DNA of 64,000 nt from WJMT01 sp964624145 (GCA_964624145.1 CAZUXT010000008.1:1-64000); one strand, 5' to 3'; shown: positions 25,862 to 35,659, counted from the first letter of the stretch. Notes: generated from the letters alone by a model not told the origin. Numbers and translations are program-made.

Positions 25862-28168
25862 TTATGAATGGGGAGAACGCGCGGAAAAATTATATATCAA
25901 TCCGGCAGAGATATAGAAGATGGCGGCTAAGAACAACGCAGTAGAAAAATTCCAGTTTATAGCGATAATGACGGTCATGACAGAACCTAAAACAGTGGCG
26001 AACGCATTGGAACCCCAGGCCCATCCAATCATGGATTTCTGTCTTTTTCCCAAATATTCAATTCCTGTGGGAAAGAACACCCCCATTAAAAAACCCGGAA
26101 TAAAAATGAGAATAAAAGTGATAAAAACCCGCCACATCAGGCTTAAATGAATAAAAGCTGATATGATTTTGAATAGAAACAGGGAATACAGAACCAGTAC
26201 TAAAAAGAGAAGCACAGAAAAAACAAGGATAAAGCCTTTACCAACAGCCTGTTTCATCCTTTTTGATAAAAGCGATCCTATACCGGATGAGACCAGCAGA
26301 GAAGAAATAATCACAGATATGGAATAAGCCGGATTTCCCAGGTACAACTGAAAAATCTTGATCATAATGATCTCTACAATGATGAAAGAAAGCCCTATGA
26401 GGAAGAAATAAAAAACAAAATTTTTACTCACCTGCCCTCCGGAGGATGCTTTCAAGGGTAGAAATATGAGCACAACAGGTAGTGCAATAGAAAGAAAAAG
26501 AATGGATAGATAAACAGAGTTTGAATAAGTCAAAGCCCATTTAACGACACTTTGAGCCATTCCCCTGACCTGCATATTCTTGAATTTAAACTGGCCGATC
26601 TTATTAGGCTGGTTGAAATAAGGAGAGTTGTCTCTGACAGGCCTGATGTTCACAGAAGAATCGTTAATCGTTTTTTTGTATTCGGAAGAAGCTAATCTGT
26701 AATAAATATTGTCCTTTTTTTCAAAAGGAGAATAGACGATCTCCCTTTTTCCTGCAAATTCCCTAAGAATCTCTGTTTCATCCAGGTCAATGTTCCCTTT
26801 TTTCATGAAAAAGAAATTAAATCCGTTTTCCCTTTGTATGATAAAAAATTTCCTCTCAGGCTCCTTGACCCGCATCTCTCTCAGCGCTTCAAAGGCCGTT
26901 GAAAAAAGCCTCTCACCAAACCAGTGCACAATATACACAAATCCGCCGTCTTTGAGATGCTTCCAGTAATCCTTAAAACTTTCTACCGTATAGATGTACG
27001 TTTCTGCAATGCTCAACCCGCCGGACAATAAAGCATCCGCGTTGTGGGAATTAACCATCTGGATAACATCAAACTGGTTGTCTATCCTTTTCAAGACACT
27101 TCTTCCCTCGTCATTGAGAAGACGCACTCCTTTTTGCTGGAATATATTCCCGATATAATCCGAATATTCGTTTGTGACCAGATGGCATATTTCAGGATCC
27201 ATCTCAACAGCAACTACATTCCTGAATTTATTGGAAAGAGCGCACAGAACCTCATAACCTCCGGCAGACCCGATAATAAGGGCACTTCCTCTTTTTGTCA
27301 GCTGAAAAGGAATGGCCTCATTAGCCCATTTTATCTGTCCCAGCTCATGCAGCCTTCCGTTAAATTTGGCAAGCCAGGACTGCATGGTCCCTGCATCTAT
27401 CCAAATGACTTTTTTCTTTTTCAAAAAAGGAGCCACATCTATCTTGTTGATGGGGCTCCACTTCGAATACTCAATTAAATTGTTATTATAGTGTCTGAGA
27501 TAGCCCCTTTTTATCATCTTGGGGATAATCGGAAATAGGGCCTCTGAATGAACAAACAAAACAGCAAAGGCAGCCACTATCAGGGAAAAGATGATTGTTT
27601 TTCTAACGGCTTTTATTCTGGCTATCAAAAACCATGCGAATCCCAAAAACAAAAATATGATCAATATGGCTTTTGAAGGCCCCCATTTTGTGATGAGAGG
27701 TATAATCGCTATTCCCCCCAGCGCAGCTCCCAAAAGGTCAATAAAATAAAGCTTCCCGATCTCAGAAGAGTACAGGCTGAATATCAAAACCAGAGAAGCT
27801 CCTGCAAAGAAGAAAGGAAGCAGTAAAAGGAAAAAATTTAGGATCAAAAGCAGAAAATTAGAGAATGGACTGAAAAGATTCAAGAAATCTATACTGGTCG
27901 ATATGGTTATTTTATAAATAACAGGAAGACTTAATGAAAAACACAGCAGAAACAGCTCCAAATACTTCATCGCATCTTTTTTATCTGTGATACGGCCTAT
28001 GGACATATAAGCACCGCTCAATCCATATCCGAAGAGAGCGAGGGAGATCATCAAGAAAGCAAAAGAGCTGACATATATCACAGAAAAGATCCGTGTGTAT
28101 AAGATCTCAATCAAAACAGTAGAAAAAGTGATGGCAAATATAGGAATGATCAGTTTGATCCGTTTCAT
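25862..28168 (-). CDS. multi-span membrane protein with spermidine synthase-like SAM-binding domain
   Basis: The 768-residue protein has about seven to eight N-terminal membrane helices (to about 225). A soluble Rossmann domain similar to spermidine synthase follows (about 280-470; GSALIIGSAGGYEVLCAL, then VVAVEMDPEICHLV and VIQMVNSHNADALLSGG). About seven C-terminal helices (550-760) complete it. Such fused proteins are widespread, but their reaction is not established. Polyamine synthesis is doubtful because the catalytic aspartate region is changed (MVNSHN). It is expressed from its own promoter at 28192-28220. The AGAGAGAAG ribosome site precedes the ATG at 28168. Confidence 0.8.
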   Translation of the reverse strand: MKRIKLIIPIFAITFSTVLIEILYTRIFSVIYVSSFAFLMISLALFGYGLSGAYMSIGRITDKKDAMKYLELFLLCFSLSLPVIYKITISTSIDFLNLFSPFSNFLLLILNFFLLLLPFFFAGASLVLIFSLYSSEIGKLYFIDLLGAALGGIAIIPLITKWGPSKAILIIFLFLGFAWFLIARIKAVRKTIIFSLIVAAFAVLFVHSEALFPIIPKMIKRGYLRHYNNNLIEYSKWSPINKIDVAPFLKKKKVIWIDAGTMQSWLAKFNGRLHELGQIKWANEAIPFQLTKRGSALIIGSAGGYEVLCALSNKFRNVVAVEMDPEICHLVTNEYSDYIGNIFQQKGVRLLNDEGRSVLKRIDNQFDVIQMVNSHNADALLSGGLSIAETYIYTVESFKDYWKHLKDGGFVYIVHWFGERLFSTAFEALREMRVKEPERKFFIIQRENGFNFFFMKKGNIDLDETEILREFAGKREIVYSPFEKKDNIYYRLASSEYKKTINDSSVNIRPVRDNSPYFNQPNKIGQFKFKNMQVRGMAQSVVKWALTYSNSVYLSILFLSIALPVVLIFLPLKASSGGQVSKNFVFYFFLIGLSFIIVEIIMIKIFQLYLGNPAYSISVIISSLLVSSGIGSLLSKRMKQAVGKGFILVFSVLLFLVLVLYSLFLFKIISAFIHLSLMWRVFITFILIFIPGFLMGVFFPTGIEYLGKRQKSMIGWAWGSNAFATVLGSVMTVIIAINWNFSTALFLAAIFYISAGLIYNFSARSPHS

Positions 28169-28191
28169 ATCTTCTCTCTTAAAATGAAGAT

Positions 28192-28220
28192 ATTATAATA
28201 TAGGGCATTTCCCTAATCAA
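28192..28220 (-). promoter_or_regulatory. promoter for the membrane spermidine synthase-like gene
   Basis: On the minus strand TTGATT (28220-28215), 17 bases, then a perfect TATAAT (28197-28192). The spacer contains a small palindrome, AGGG-N5-CCCT, that could be an operator. The leader would be about 17 bases. Confidence 0.6.
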
Positions 28221-28288
28221 TAAAAAGGTTCCTGTCTCCATCCATAATTTGCTTTACAATGAAATAGAGGGGACTAAAATATAAAGAA

Positions 28289-29347
28289 GTGAAAAGCATA
28301 TTTAAGAAATCCGGAAAACAAAAGCAGCCAGATGGAGAATTTCTGGAAGAAATATATAAGAGGCTTTTGGGGAGAGAGATTGACGAGGAAGGGAAAAATT
28401 TTTATCTTAAATTTCTGGATAAAGGCCATTCAAGGGTCTCGGTAGTGCTGAGCATCATAGAGTCTGAAGAATTTAAAAACAAAACAGCAAGAGAGAATCT
28501 CCATCATCTGCTGCTTCCCTCCATACGAAGCGAAAAGCCTAACCAGTACAAACAAGTGATAGACACACACGCTAAAGAAAAAATATGGGTGTTTGAAGTT
28601 CGAGAGCCTTCTGATTTTGACTGGCTTGAGAAAAAAATTATTGATAACGGTTACTATGAAAAACCAGGAGTATGGAATCTTGAAGTAGGAAAAGACCAAA
28701 AGGTCCTCTCAGATCTCATCTCAAAGTTCGATCCTGAATGGGTACTGGATCTAGGGTGTGCAAACGGAACAGTCATGAAATGCCTTTTCGACAGGGGAAT
28801 AAAGAGCGAGGGAATTGAAATAAGCAGGCTTTTCCTATCCAAAGCTTTCCCTGAAATAAAAGAGAACATCCATTTCGGAGAAATCCTGGAAGTCGATCTT
28901 AAGAAGCAATACGACTTCATACTCGGACTCGATATATTCGAACATCTGAATCCCAACAAACTATCCAAATACATAAAAAAACTTTACAGCCTTCTCTCTG
29001 GGAACGGATTCCTTTTCTGCAACATCCCTGCTTTTGGAAACGATGAAGTGTTCGGAGAAATATTCCCGGTTTATATCAAAGACTGGGAGCGGGACATAAA
29101 AGAAAACCACATTTTCCGAACCATACACACAGACGATTACGGCTATCCAAAAAACGGACATATCATCGGAGCCGGTACCAAATGGTGGGTGAAGCAGTTC
29201 GAAGATCAAGGATTCCACCGTCAAAAACAAAGAGAAAAAGCCCTTCACAGCCAGTACGACAAAGCCATGAATCAGATATCCATTGCAAGAAAATCCTATT
29301 ATCTTTTCTCAAAAAATCCTGAAAAAAAGCCTATCCATTCAGACTGA
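28289..29347 (+). CDS. DUF4214-containing SAM-dependent methyltransferase
   Basis: The N-terminal 75 residues match the DUF4214 pattern (FLEEIYKRLLGREIDEEGKNFY, VVLSIIESEEFKN), often found on glycan-modifying enzymes. Residues about 140-270 are a class I methyltransferase: VLDLGCANGTVMKCL (SAM loop), SEGIEISRLFLSKAFP, and DFILGLDIFEHLNP. The target could be a sugar or polysaccharide, which is inference from DUF4214. The apparent start is a GTG at 28289, with no strong ribosome site, so the exact start is uncertain. The gene is divergent from the preceding one. Confidence 0.75.
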   Translation: MKSIFKKSGKQKQPDGEFLEEIYKRLLGREIDEEGKNFYLKFLDKGHSRVSVVLSIIESEEFKNKTARENLHHLLLPSIRSEKPNQYKQVIDTHAKEKIWVFEVREPSDFDWLEKKIIDNGYYEKPGVWNLEVGKDQKVLSDLISKFDPEWVLDLGCANGTVMKCLFDRGIKSEGIEISRLFLSKAFPEIKENIHFGEILEVDLKKQYDFILGLDIFEHLNPNKLSKYIKKLYSLLSGNGFLFCNIPAFGNDEVFGEIFPVYIKDWERDIKENHIFRTIHTDDYGYPKNGHIIGAGTKWWVKQFEDQGFHRQKQREKALHSQYDKAMNQISIARKSYYLFSKNPEKKPIHSD

Positions 29348-29360
29348 ATTAATTGCTTAC

Positions 29361-29390
29361 TTGACATTCATTTTTTGTTTCTGTTATAAA
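29361..29390 (+). promoter_or_regulatory. sigma-70-like promoter for the NuoEF/GltBD-like operon
   Basis: TTGACA (29361-29366, perfect), 18 bases, then TATAAA (29385-29390). Transcription would begin near 29397. The remaining 230 bases to the TTG start at 29627 hold no gene and are very T-rich, so the mRNA would have a long leader. I see no known riboswitch in it. Confidence 0.6.
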
Positions 29391-29626
29391 GTCATTTCAT
29401 AATAAAATAATTTTTTTTTATATTTATCTTATGCTTTGTTATTTGGTTTTCTGAACGGAAGGAAAGGAGAGATAATAATATTTTTTATCCTCTGTTTGTT
29501 CTCGTCCTTTTTGTTTTTTTCCCCAACATTCAATCATTTCTTTTTCTTTGAATCAAAGGCAATAAAAACATCTTCATATCTATATAATAATGATAAAAAA
29601 AATACTAAATAACCGGAGGGATTACT

Positions 29627-30121
29627 TTGAATGTCGAAACAGAAAAAGTCAAATCTTTCATCACTAAATATAATTATAAGAAGAGTGCCCTTATAGGGAT
29701 CCTTCAGGAGATTCAGGCTGAATATAATTATCTTCCCAAAAATGCCTTGATCTTTGTTTCCAGGCAGCTCAACATCCCTTTAATCGATATTATAGGTGTG
29801 GCCACTTTTTATAGTGCTTTCAGCCTAGAGCCAAAAGGAGAACATATCATTAAGGTCTGTTTGGGTACAGCCTGTCATGTTCGGGGGGGTCCTAAAATCC
29901 TGGACGAATTTCAAAAAAAACTGGGGATCAAACCGGGCCATACCACTGAAGACAGAAAGTTCAGCCTCGATACAGTAGCCTGTTTGGGATGCTGCGCCAT
30001 AGGGCCTGTGGTTGTGGTTGATGACAACTATTACGCCCAAACAACCATAAGGAAAGTTGATTCTATCTTAAATAAGTACAAGAAAAAAGAGAATAAAAAT
30101 GAAGAACATAAAGAAAATTAA
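29627..30121 (+). CDS. NuoE-like [2Fe-2S] thioredoxin-fold subunit
   Basis: The 164-residue protein is a NuoE/HndA-type subunit of NADH-oxidising flavoenzymes. It has the N-terminal helical part (ALIGILQEIQAEYNYLPKNAL) and four [2Fe-2S] cysteines in CLGTACHVRGG and ACLGCCAIGP. Start choice: a TTG at 29627 is preceded at ideal distance by CCGGAGGG, and the ATG four bases later is in a dead frame, so TTG initiation is well supported. The gene overlaps the next one by 23 bases and begins a four-gene operon. Confidence 0.92.
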   Translation: MNVETEKVKSFITKYNYKKSALIGILQEIQAEYNYLPKNALIFVSRQLNIPLIDIIGVATFYSAFSLEPKGEHIIKVCLGTACHVRGGPKILDEFQKKLGIKPGHTTEDRKFSLDTVACLGCCAIGPVVVVDDNYYAQTTIRKVDSILNKYKKKENKNEEHKEN

Positions 30122-33100
30122 ATCCACGGGCGAACTAAAGAAAGTAATCGAAAAACAGAAAGAACGATCTGAATCAGATGACAAAATCAAACTCATTGTA
30201 TCAGCCGGTACCTGCGGACAGGCCAGAGGCTCAATGGAGGTTATAGACTCTCTAAACAAAACAATAAAAAAAGAAAATCTTGAAGATAAAATCCAGGTGA
30301 AAATCACAGGGTGTCACGGCTTTTGTGAGGCAGAACCAAATATCATTTTGCAGCCTCATGACATTTTTTATCAGCATGTCCAACCTGAAGATGCCCAAGC
30401 TATCATCAAGGAAACTGCTCTTAATAATAAAATTCTTGACCGCCTTCTCTTCACTGATCCTTCTACTGGAGAAAAACCAAAAAGCGAAGAAAATATTTCC
30501 TTTTACAAAAAGCAGAAACGACTTGTGCTGGGAGATAATGTAAAAATCGAACCAACTGAAATCAATGACTATTTATCCATCGGAGGATATGCCTCACTTG
30601 CCAAGGTTCTTGATACTTTATCGCCTGAAGATGTGATTGAAATCGTAAAATCCTCTCAAATAAGAGGCAGAGGGGGTGCCGGATTTCCAACCGGAGTAAA
30701 ATGGGGATTCACAAGAAAAGCAAAAGGAGATGAAAAATACGTCATTTGCAATGCTGATGAAGGGGATCCAGGAGCTTATATGGACCGAAGTCTCATGGAA
30801 GGAAACCCTCATAGAGTTTTGGAAGGGATGATCATCGGAGCCTATGCCATAGGAGCCCATGAGGCTTATATCTATATCCGTGAAGAATATCCTCTTGCCT
30901 TAAATAACATTAAGCTGGCTATTAATGAAGCCAAAAAACTAGGACTCATAGGCAAAAATATTTTAGGCTCAGGTTTTGACCTGGAAATCAATATTTCCAA
31001 AGGAGCCGGAGCCTTTGTTTGCGGCGAAGAAACCGCTCTCATTGCCTCTATTGAAGGGAAAGTGGGAGAGCCTAGACAAAGACCTCCCTTTCCTGCTGTG
31101 GAGGGACTATTTAGAAAACCAACCAACATCAATAACGTGGAAACATGGGGGAACATTCCCCTTATCATTGAAAAAGGAGCTGATTGGTACTCTCAAATCG
31201 GTACGGAAAAAAGCAAAGGTACCAAAATATTCTCTTTGGTCGGAAAGATCAACAACACGGGATTGGTTGAAGTCCCCATGGGAATCACCCTCAGGGAAAT
31301 CATCTTTGACATCGGGGGAGGGATTCCCAAAGGCAAAAAATTCAAAGCTGTCCAGACCGGAGGCCCTTCCGGAGGATGTCTTCCCGCAGAAAAGCTCGAC
31401 CTTCCCATAGATTATGAAAGTTTGACCAAAGCGGGTTCTATTATGGGCTCGGGCGGCATGATCGTCATGGATGAGAACACCTGTATGGTGGACATCGCCA
31501 AATATTTTCTCAATTTTCTACGGGATGAATCCTGCGGCAAATGCCTCTCCTGCCGTGAAGGAATCCAGCGCATGTGGGAAATCGTAACTAAAATCACTGA
31601 AGGAAAAGGAAAAGAGGGAGACTTGGAACTGCTTGAAGAACTGGCTCACGCTGTAAAGGATGCCTCCATGTGCGGACTAGGCCAAACAGCAGCCAATCCT
31701 GTCCTTTCCACACTTCAATACTTCAGAGAAGAATACGAAGAACATATCAAGAAGAAAAAATGCCCTGCTCTGGTCTGTAAAGAAATCGTTTCAGCCCCTT
31801 GTCAGTATACTTGTCCCATTGACCAGCAGGCTTCGGTTTATATTGCTCTAACAGCCAATGGAGAGTTTAAGAAAGCTGTTGATATCATAAGAAAGGACAA
31901 TCCCCTGCCAACAGTATGCGGCCGGGTGTGTCATCATCCCTGTGAATCAAACTGCCGGGCTGGTGAAATCGACGAACCCATTGCCATCCGCTCCATAAAA
32001 AGATTTCTCACCGACTGGGCTATTGAAAATGACTATAAACTGGCCCCTGAGACCAGAACCAATAACAAGAACCATAAAGTCGCTGTTATCGGCTCCGGAC
32101 CAGCCGGACTCGCAGCGGGTTACTATCTCAATCAAGAAGGCGTTCAAGTCACTATCTTTGAATCACTGTCTGTTCCCGGAGGAATGCTTGCTGTAGGCAT
32201 CCCTGAACACAGATTGCCCAACGATAAGCTTAACTTTGATATCCAAAATATTTTAACTTCAGGAATAACCTTAAAGACAAACACGGCTCTGGGAAAAGAT
32301 TTCTCTATCCAGGACCTGTTTGAAAAAGGATATAAAGCTGTTTTTATCGCCACCGGTGCTCATAAATCCATGAAGCTGGGAATCCCAGGCGAAAATGCCA
32401 AAGGAGTTTTCCAAGGTATAAAAATACTCAAACTGGCTAATTTAGGAAAAGAACTTCCTTTGGGCGGAAAAGTAGGGATAGTCGGAGGCGGAAACGCGGC
32501 TGTCGATTCTGCCAGAGTCGCTATAAGGAACAAAAATACCAAACAGGTCTACATCCTTTATAGAAGGACAAGAAAAGAAATGCCTGCCTATGAAGAGGAG
32601 ATCGAAAGCGCGATCCAAGAAGGCATTGACATTCGATATTTAATCCTTCCCAACAAAGTTCTGACTCAAAACGGAAAGGTTACAGGAGTGGAATGCATAA
32701 AGATGAAACTGGGTGAATTGGATGAGAGCGGAAGAAGAAGACCTATCCCTATCAAGGGTTCAGAATTCACTGTTGAACTCGATACCCTCATATCAGCTAT
32801 CAGCGAACAACCGGACACTTCCTACTTAACGCCCAAAGACAACATAAAAACAACCAAATGGGATACCCTCATAGTGGATGAAGATACCTTATCCACCAAC
32901 AAAAAAGGTGTTTTTGCAGGCGGTGATGTTGTGACCGGACCCAGTACGGTAGTGGAAGCTATTTCTATGGGCAAAAAAGCAGCCCGTTCCATCTCAAAAT
33001 ACTTAGAAGGAAAAACATACTCTCCTGAATACAAACTCAGCCGGCCTTCCATGTATGTAAAGCCTGTTGAGCTTACCGACGAAGAAATAGAGAAAGCGGA

Positions 33101-33266
33101 GAGGCCGGAAATGCCTAAATTGCCCGTAAAAGAGAGACACAAAAATTTTAAAGAAGTGGACTTGGGCTTTGATAAGAAGACAGTTATAAAAGAAGCCAGA
33201 CGCTGCCTGAGATGTGAACTGGAAACCGAAGACGGGAAAAAAGCAATAGGAGGAGAAAATGATTAA
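30099..33266 (+). CDS. fusion of NuoE-C-like, NuoF and GltD-like domains (NADH/FMN + FAD oxidoreductase)
   Basis: Residues about 30-120 are a thioredoxin-like [2Fe-2S] domain (AGTCGQARG, TGCHGFCEAEP). Residues about 150-560 are NuoF: the NADH/FMN motif RGRGGAGFPTGVKW, CNADEGDPGAYMDR, GAYICGEE-like GAFVCGEETALI, and the 4Fe-4S motif CGKCLSCREG near 477. From about 565 on it is a GltD-type flavoprotein: two Fe-S cysteine sets (CQYTCPIDQQ, CGRVCHHPCESNC), FAD site VAVIGSGPAGLAAGYYL near 661, and NAD(P) site VGIVGGGNAAVDSARVA near 791. It thus carries two nucleotide-linked flavins and several clusters on one chain. It overlaps its neighbours on both sides. Confidence 0.93.
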   Translation: MKNIKKIKSTGELKKVIEKQKERSESDDKIKLIVSAGTCGQARGSMEVIDSLNKTIKKENLEDKIQVKITGCHGFCEAEPNIILQPHDIFYQHVQPEDAQAIIKETALNNKILDRLLFTDPSTGEKPKSEENISFYKKQKRLVLGDNVKIEPTEINDYLSIGGYASLAKVLDTLSPEDVIEIVKSSQIRGRGGAGFPTGVKWGFTRKAKGDEKYVICNADEGDPGAYMDRSLMEGNPHRVLEGMIIGAYAIGAHEAYIYIREEYPLALNNIKLAINEAKKLGLIGKNILGSGFDLEINISKGAGAFVCGEETALIASIEGKVGEPRQRPPFPAVEGLFRKPTNINNVETWGNIPLIIEKGADWYSQIGTEKSKGTKIFSLVGKINNTGLVEVPMGITLREIIFDIGGGIPKGKKFKAVQTGGPSGGCLPAEKLDLPIDYESLTKAGSIMGSGGMIVMDENTCMVDIAKYFLNFLRDESCGKCLSCREGIQRMWEIVTKITEGKGKEGDLELLEELAHAVKDASMCGLGQTAANPVLSTLQYFREEYEEHIKKKKCPALVCKEIVSAPCQYTCPIDQQASVYIALTANGEFKKAVDIIRKDNPLPTVCGRVCHHPCESNCRAGEIDEPIAIRSIKRFLTDWAIENDYKLAPETRTNNKNHKVAVIGSGPAGLAAGYYLNQEGVQVTIFESLSVPGGMLAVGIPEHRLPNDKLNFDIQNILTSGITLKTNTALGKDFSIQDLFEKGYKAVFIATGAHKSMKLGIPGENAKGVFQGIKILKLANLGKELPLGGKVGIVGGGNAAVDSARVAIRNKNTKQVYILYRRTRKEMPAYEEEIESAIQEGIDIRYLILPNKVLTQNGKVTGVECIKMKLGELDESGRRRPIPIKGSEFTVELDTLISAISEQPDTSYLTPKDNIKTTKWDTLIVDEDTLSTNKKGVFAGGDVVTGPSTVVEAISMGKKAARSISKYLEGKTYSPEYKLSRPSMYVKPVELTDEEIEKAERPEMPKLPVKERHKNFKEVDLGFDKKTVIKEARRCLRCELETEDGKKAIGGEND

Positions 33267-33975
33267 TCTCAAGATTAACGGATTGGTCGTCAAAGCAGAA
33301 GAAGGCTGGACCATCCTTGAAACAGCTAAATTCTACGGCCTGGAAATACCGACTCTTTGCTACAACGAAGGGCTGAGCACTTATGGAGGATGCCGGCTGT
33401 GTCTTGTGGAAATCGGGGAAAAACCCAAAACCAAAATGGTTTCTTCCTGCACTTACCCCGTCAGTGAAGGATTGGTCGTTCATACAGATACAAAAAGAGT
33501 CATCCAGACCCGCCGCATGATGATAGAACTGATGCTGTCCGTCGCTCCTAACTCAAAGACAATCCAAGACCTTGCTTCAAAATTTGGCGTGACACAAATG
33601 CGGTTTGAGCCCAGAAATGAAGAATGCATTCTGTGTGGACTCTGTGTGCGCATGTGTGCGGAACAGATGGGCGCCAAAGCTATCGGTTTCCAAAACCGGG
33701 GACACAAAAAAAGAATCTCAACGCCATTTGATGTCCGCTCGGATGTTTGCCGCCACTGTGGCGCATGCATGTACATATGCCCGGCCTGTCAGCTGAGATG
33801 CCACGGACCTAATCCGGATACAAATGTATGCAATGCCTGCCTGACCATGGATCCGACTTGCTTGGACGTCTATGATGAACTGCAGTGCTGGATGTATGAT
33901 GCCGGACGCTGCGGTACGTGTGTCAGGGAAGAGGATGAAAAAAAAGAAGCGAATCAGGACATAAACAAAAAATAA
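33259..33975 (+). CDS. NuoG-like ferredoxin subunit ([2Fe-2S] plus 4Fe-4S)
   Basis: The first 75 residues are a plant-type [2Fe-2S] ferredoxin domain (CYNEGLSTYGGCRLCLVEI and SSCTYP). A NuoG-type segment and two 4Fe-4S motifs follow (CILCGLCVRMC, CRHCGACMYICP). The C-terminal 70 residues add at least seven more cysteines (CHGPN, CNACLTMDPTC, CWMYDAGRCGTC), possibly another cluster or a zinc site. It resembles the small electron-transfer subunits of HndD/HoxU type. The gene overlaps the fusion gene by eight bases and precedes the GltB-like gene by 59 bases. Confidence 0.88.
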   Translation: MINLKINGLVVKAEEGWTILETAKFYGLEIPTLCYNEGLSTYGGCRLCLVEIGEKPKTKMVSSCTYPVSEGLVVHTDTKRVIQTRRMMIELMLSVAPNSKTIQDLASKFGVTQMRFEPRNEECILCGLCVRMCAEQMGAKAIGFQNRGHKKRISTPFDVRSDVCRHCGACMYICPACQLRCHGPNPDTNVCNACLTMDPTCLDVYDELQCWMYDAGRCGTCVREEDEKKEANQDINKK

Positions 33976-34034
33976 TCAGAGAACAATGCTTCTTTTAATA
34001 TACAAAGAAAAGAGTATATAAGGAGGAATGAAGA

Positions 34035-35615
34035 ATGTCTTATACAAAACTAAATAGGAGTGCCGCTACTCTTACAAAGAACAGAACAGAGGGATCTATC
34101 AGCCCTTTTAGCGGTATGTGTGTGACCTGTGTTGACGGCTGTATTGGTATGTGTGAAATAGGAAAATCAGCATACCGCGGACATGAGGTTCTGTATCCAC
34201 AGCCCTTTGGGATCATTACCTCTGCTTCAGAAAAAGAATATCCCGTTGATCTTTCTGACTTCACCATTCTTGGCACAGCCGCCGGAGCGTATGGTGTGGA
34301 GGCTGACAGCGACAAGGCGACTTTTCCTAAAGTCAGCATTGAAAGAGCCATAGGCCGCAACAAAGACCTTAAACTCAAGGTCCCTTTTACAATTGGAGCC
34401 ATGGGTTCCACGAATGTGGCCAAACAGAACTGGAAAGGATTAGCTGCAGGAGTTGCGATCTCAGGAAGCATACTTATTGTGGGAGAAAATGTTTGCGGAA
34501 TGGATGAAGAGTCAGAATTCAAAAATGGAAAAGTCGTTCGATCCGTAGATATGGAAAACCGGATCAAATACTACAAAGACTGGCAGGAAAAAGGCTATGG
34601 AACCGTGGCTGTGCAGGCCAATGTGGAAGACACCCGTTTGGGAGTGCAGAAATACACTATAGAAAAATTAGGTGTGGAAGCGGTTGAACTGAAATGGGGA
34701 CAGGGAGCCAAAGATATCGGCGGAGAAGTCAAACTGAAAACTCTGGACAAAGCTCAAAAACTGAAAAAAAGAGGATACATCGTACTTCCTGATCCCGAAG
34801 ATCCTGATGTCATCGAAGCTTTCAAAAAAGGAAGCTTTAAGGAATTCGAAAGGCATTCCAGGCTGGGAATGGTGGAAGAAGAAAGTTTTATGAAAAGGGT
34901 TGAAGAGCTGAGAAAAGCAGGAGCCAAATATATTTTCCTGAAGACCGGAGCTTACCGGCCTGTTGATCTGGCCCGTGCTGTCAAATTCGCCTCTAAAGCG
35001 GAGTTAGACCTGCTCACAGTGGATGCTGCCGGAGGCGGAACAGGAATGAGTCCGTGGCGAATGATGAATGAATGGGGAGTCCCCGGAATCGAGCTCTGGT
35101 CGCTTCTCTACAAATACCTCAAAAAAATCGACAAAAAAGGAAAATACGTTCCTGATGTGGCTGTGGCAGGAGGCATCACCTTTGAGGATCAGATCTTTAA
35201 AGTCCTTGCTTTAGGCGCTCCTTATTTCAAACTGGTCAGTATGGCCAGAGGACCTATGGCTGCCACAATGGTTGGAAAAACCATTGGAAAAAGAATCGAT
35301 GAGCAGCAGATACCTGTTTATGTGGAACGGTTTGGAAACACAGCTGAAGAAATATTTGTCACAGCACCAAAACTGAAGAGGAAATTCGGAGAGAGATTCA
35401 AAGATATTCCGACAGGAGGTCTGGGCCTTTATGGATACTTTGAAAGGCTCAGCCAGGGCTTGAGACAGTTCATGGCAGGAAGCAGAAAATTCCAGCTCAA
35501 ATATATTTCCAGGAATGACATCGCCTCCCTGACAAGACAGGCCGAAGACATAAGCGGTATTCCTTATATTACTGAGATAGATAAAGAAAAAGCTGAAGAA
35601 ATCCTTAACTTCTGA
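34035..35615 (+). CDS. GltB-like FMN-binding synthase domain protein (no glutaminase domain)
   Basis: The 526-residue product matches the FMN-binding central domain of glutamate synthase. FMN/2-oxoglutarate-site segments are visible: LLTVDAAGGGTGMSPWRMM, DVAVAGGITFEDQIFKVLALG. The N-terminal class II glutaminase domain of GltB is missing. An N-terminal cysteine cluster, CVTCVDGCIGMCE at about 30-42, probably binds an Fe-S cluster. The glutamate synthase reaction reduces 2-iminoglutarate with electrons from FMN; here the ammonia source is unknown. An AGGAGG ribosome site eight bases before the ATG at 34035 sets the start. It ends a four-gene operon of NADH-linked flavoproteins. Confidence 0.88.
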   Translation: MSYTKLNRSAATLTKNRTEGSISPFSGMCVTCVDGCIGMCEIGKSAYRGHEVLYPQPFGIITSASEKEYPVDLSDFTILGTAAGAYGVEADSDKATFPKVSIERAIGRNKDLKLKVPFTIGAMGSTNVAKQNWKGLAAGVAISGSILIVGENVCGMDEESEFKNGKVVRSVDMENRIKYYKDWQEKGYGTVAVQANVEDTRLGVQKYTIEKLGVEAVELKWGQGAKDIGGEVKLKTLDKAQKLKKRGYIVLPDPEDPDVIEAFKKGSFKEFERHSRLGMVEEESFMKRVEELRKAGAKYIFLKTGAYRPVDLARAVKFASKAELDLLTVDAAGGGTGMSPWRMMNEWGVPGIELWSLLYKYLKKIDKKGKYVPDVAVAGGITFEDQIFKVLALGAPYFKLVSMARGPMAATMVGKTIGKRIDEQQIPVYVERFGNTAEEIFVTAPKLKRKFGERFKDIPTGGLGLYGYFERLSQGLRQFMAGSRKFQLKYISRNDIASLTRQAEDISGIPYITEIDKEKAEEILNF

Positions 35616-35659
35616 CACGATCAGTATTTTTTTTAAGGATTAAAAAGCCGAATCACAAG

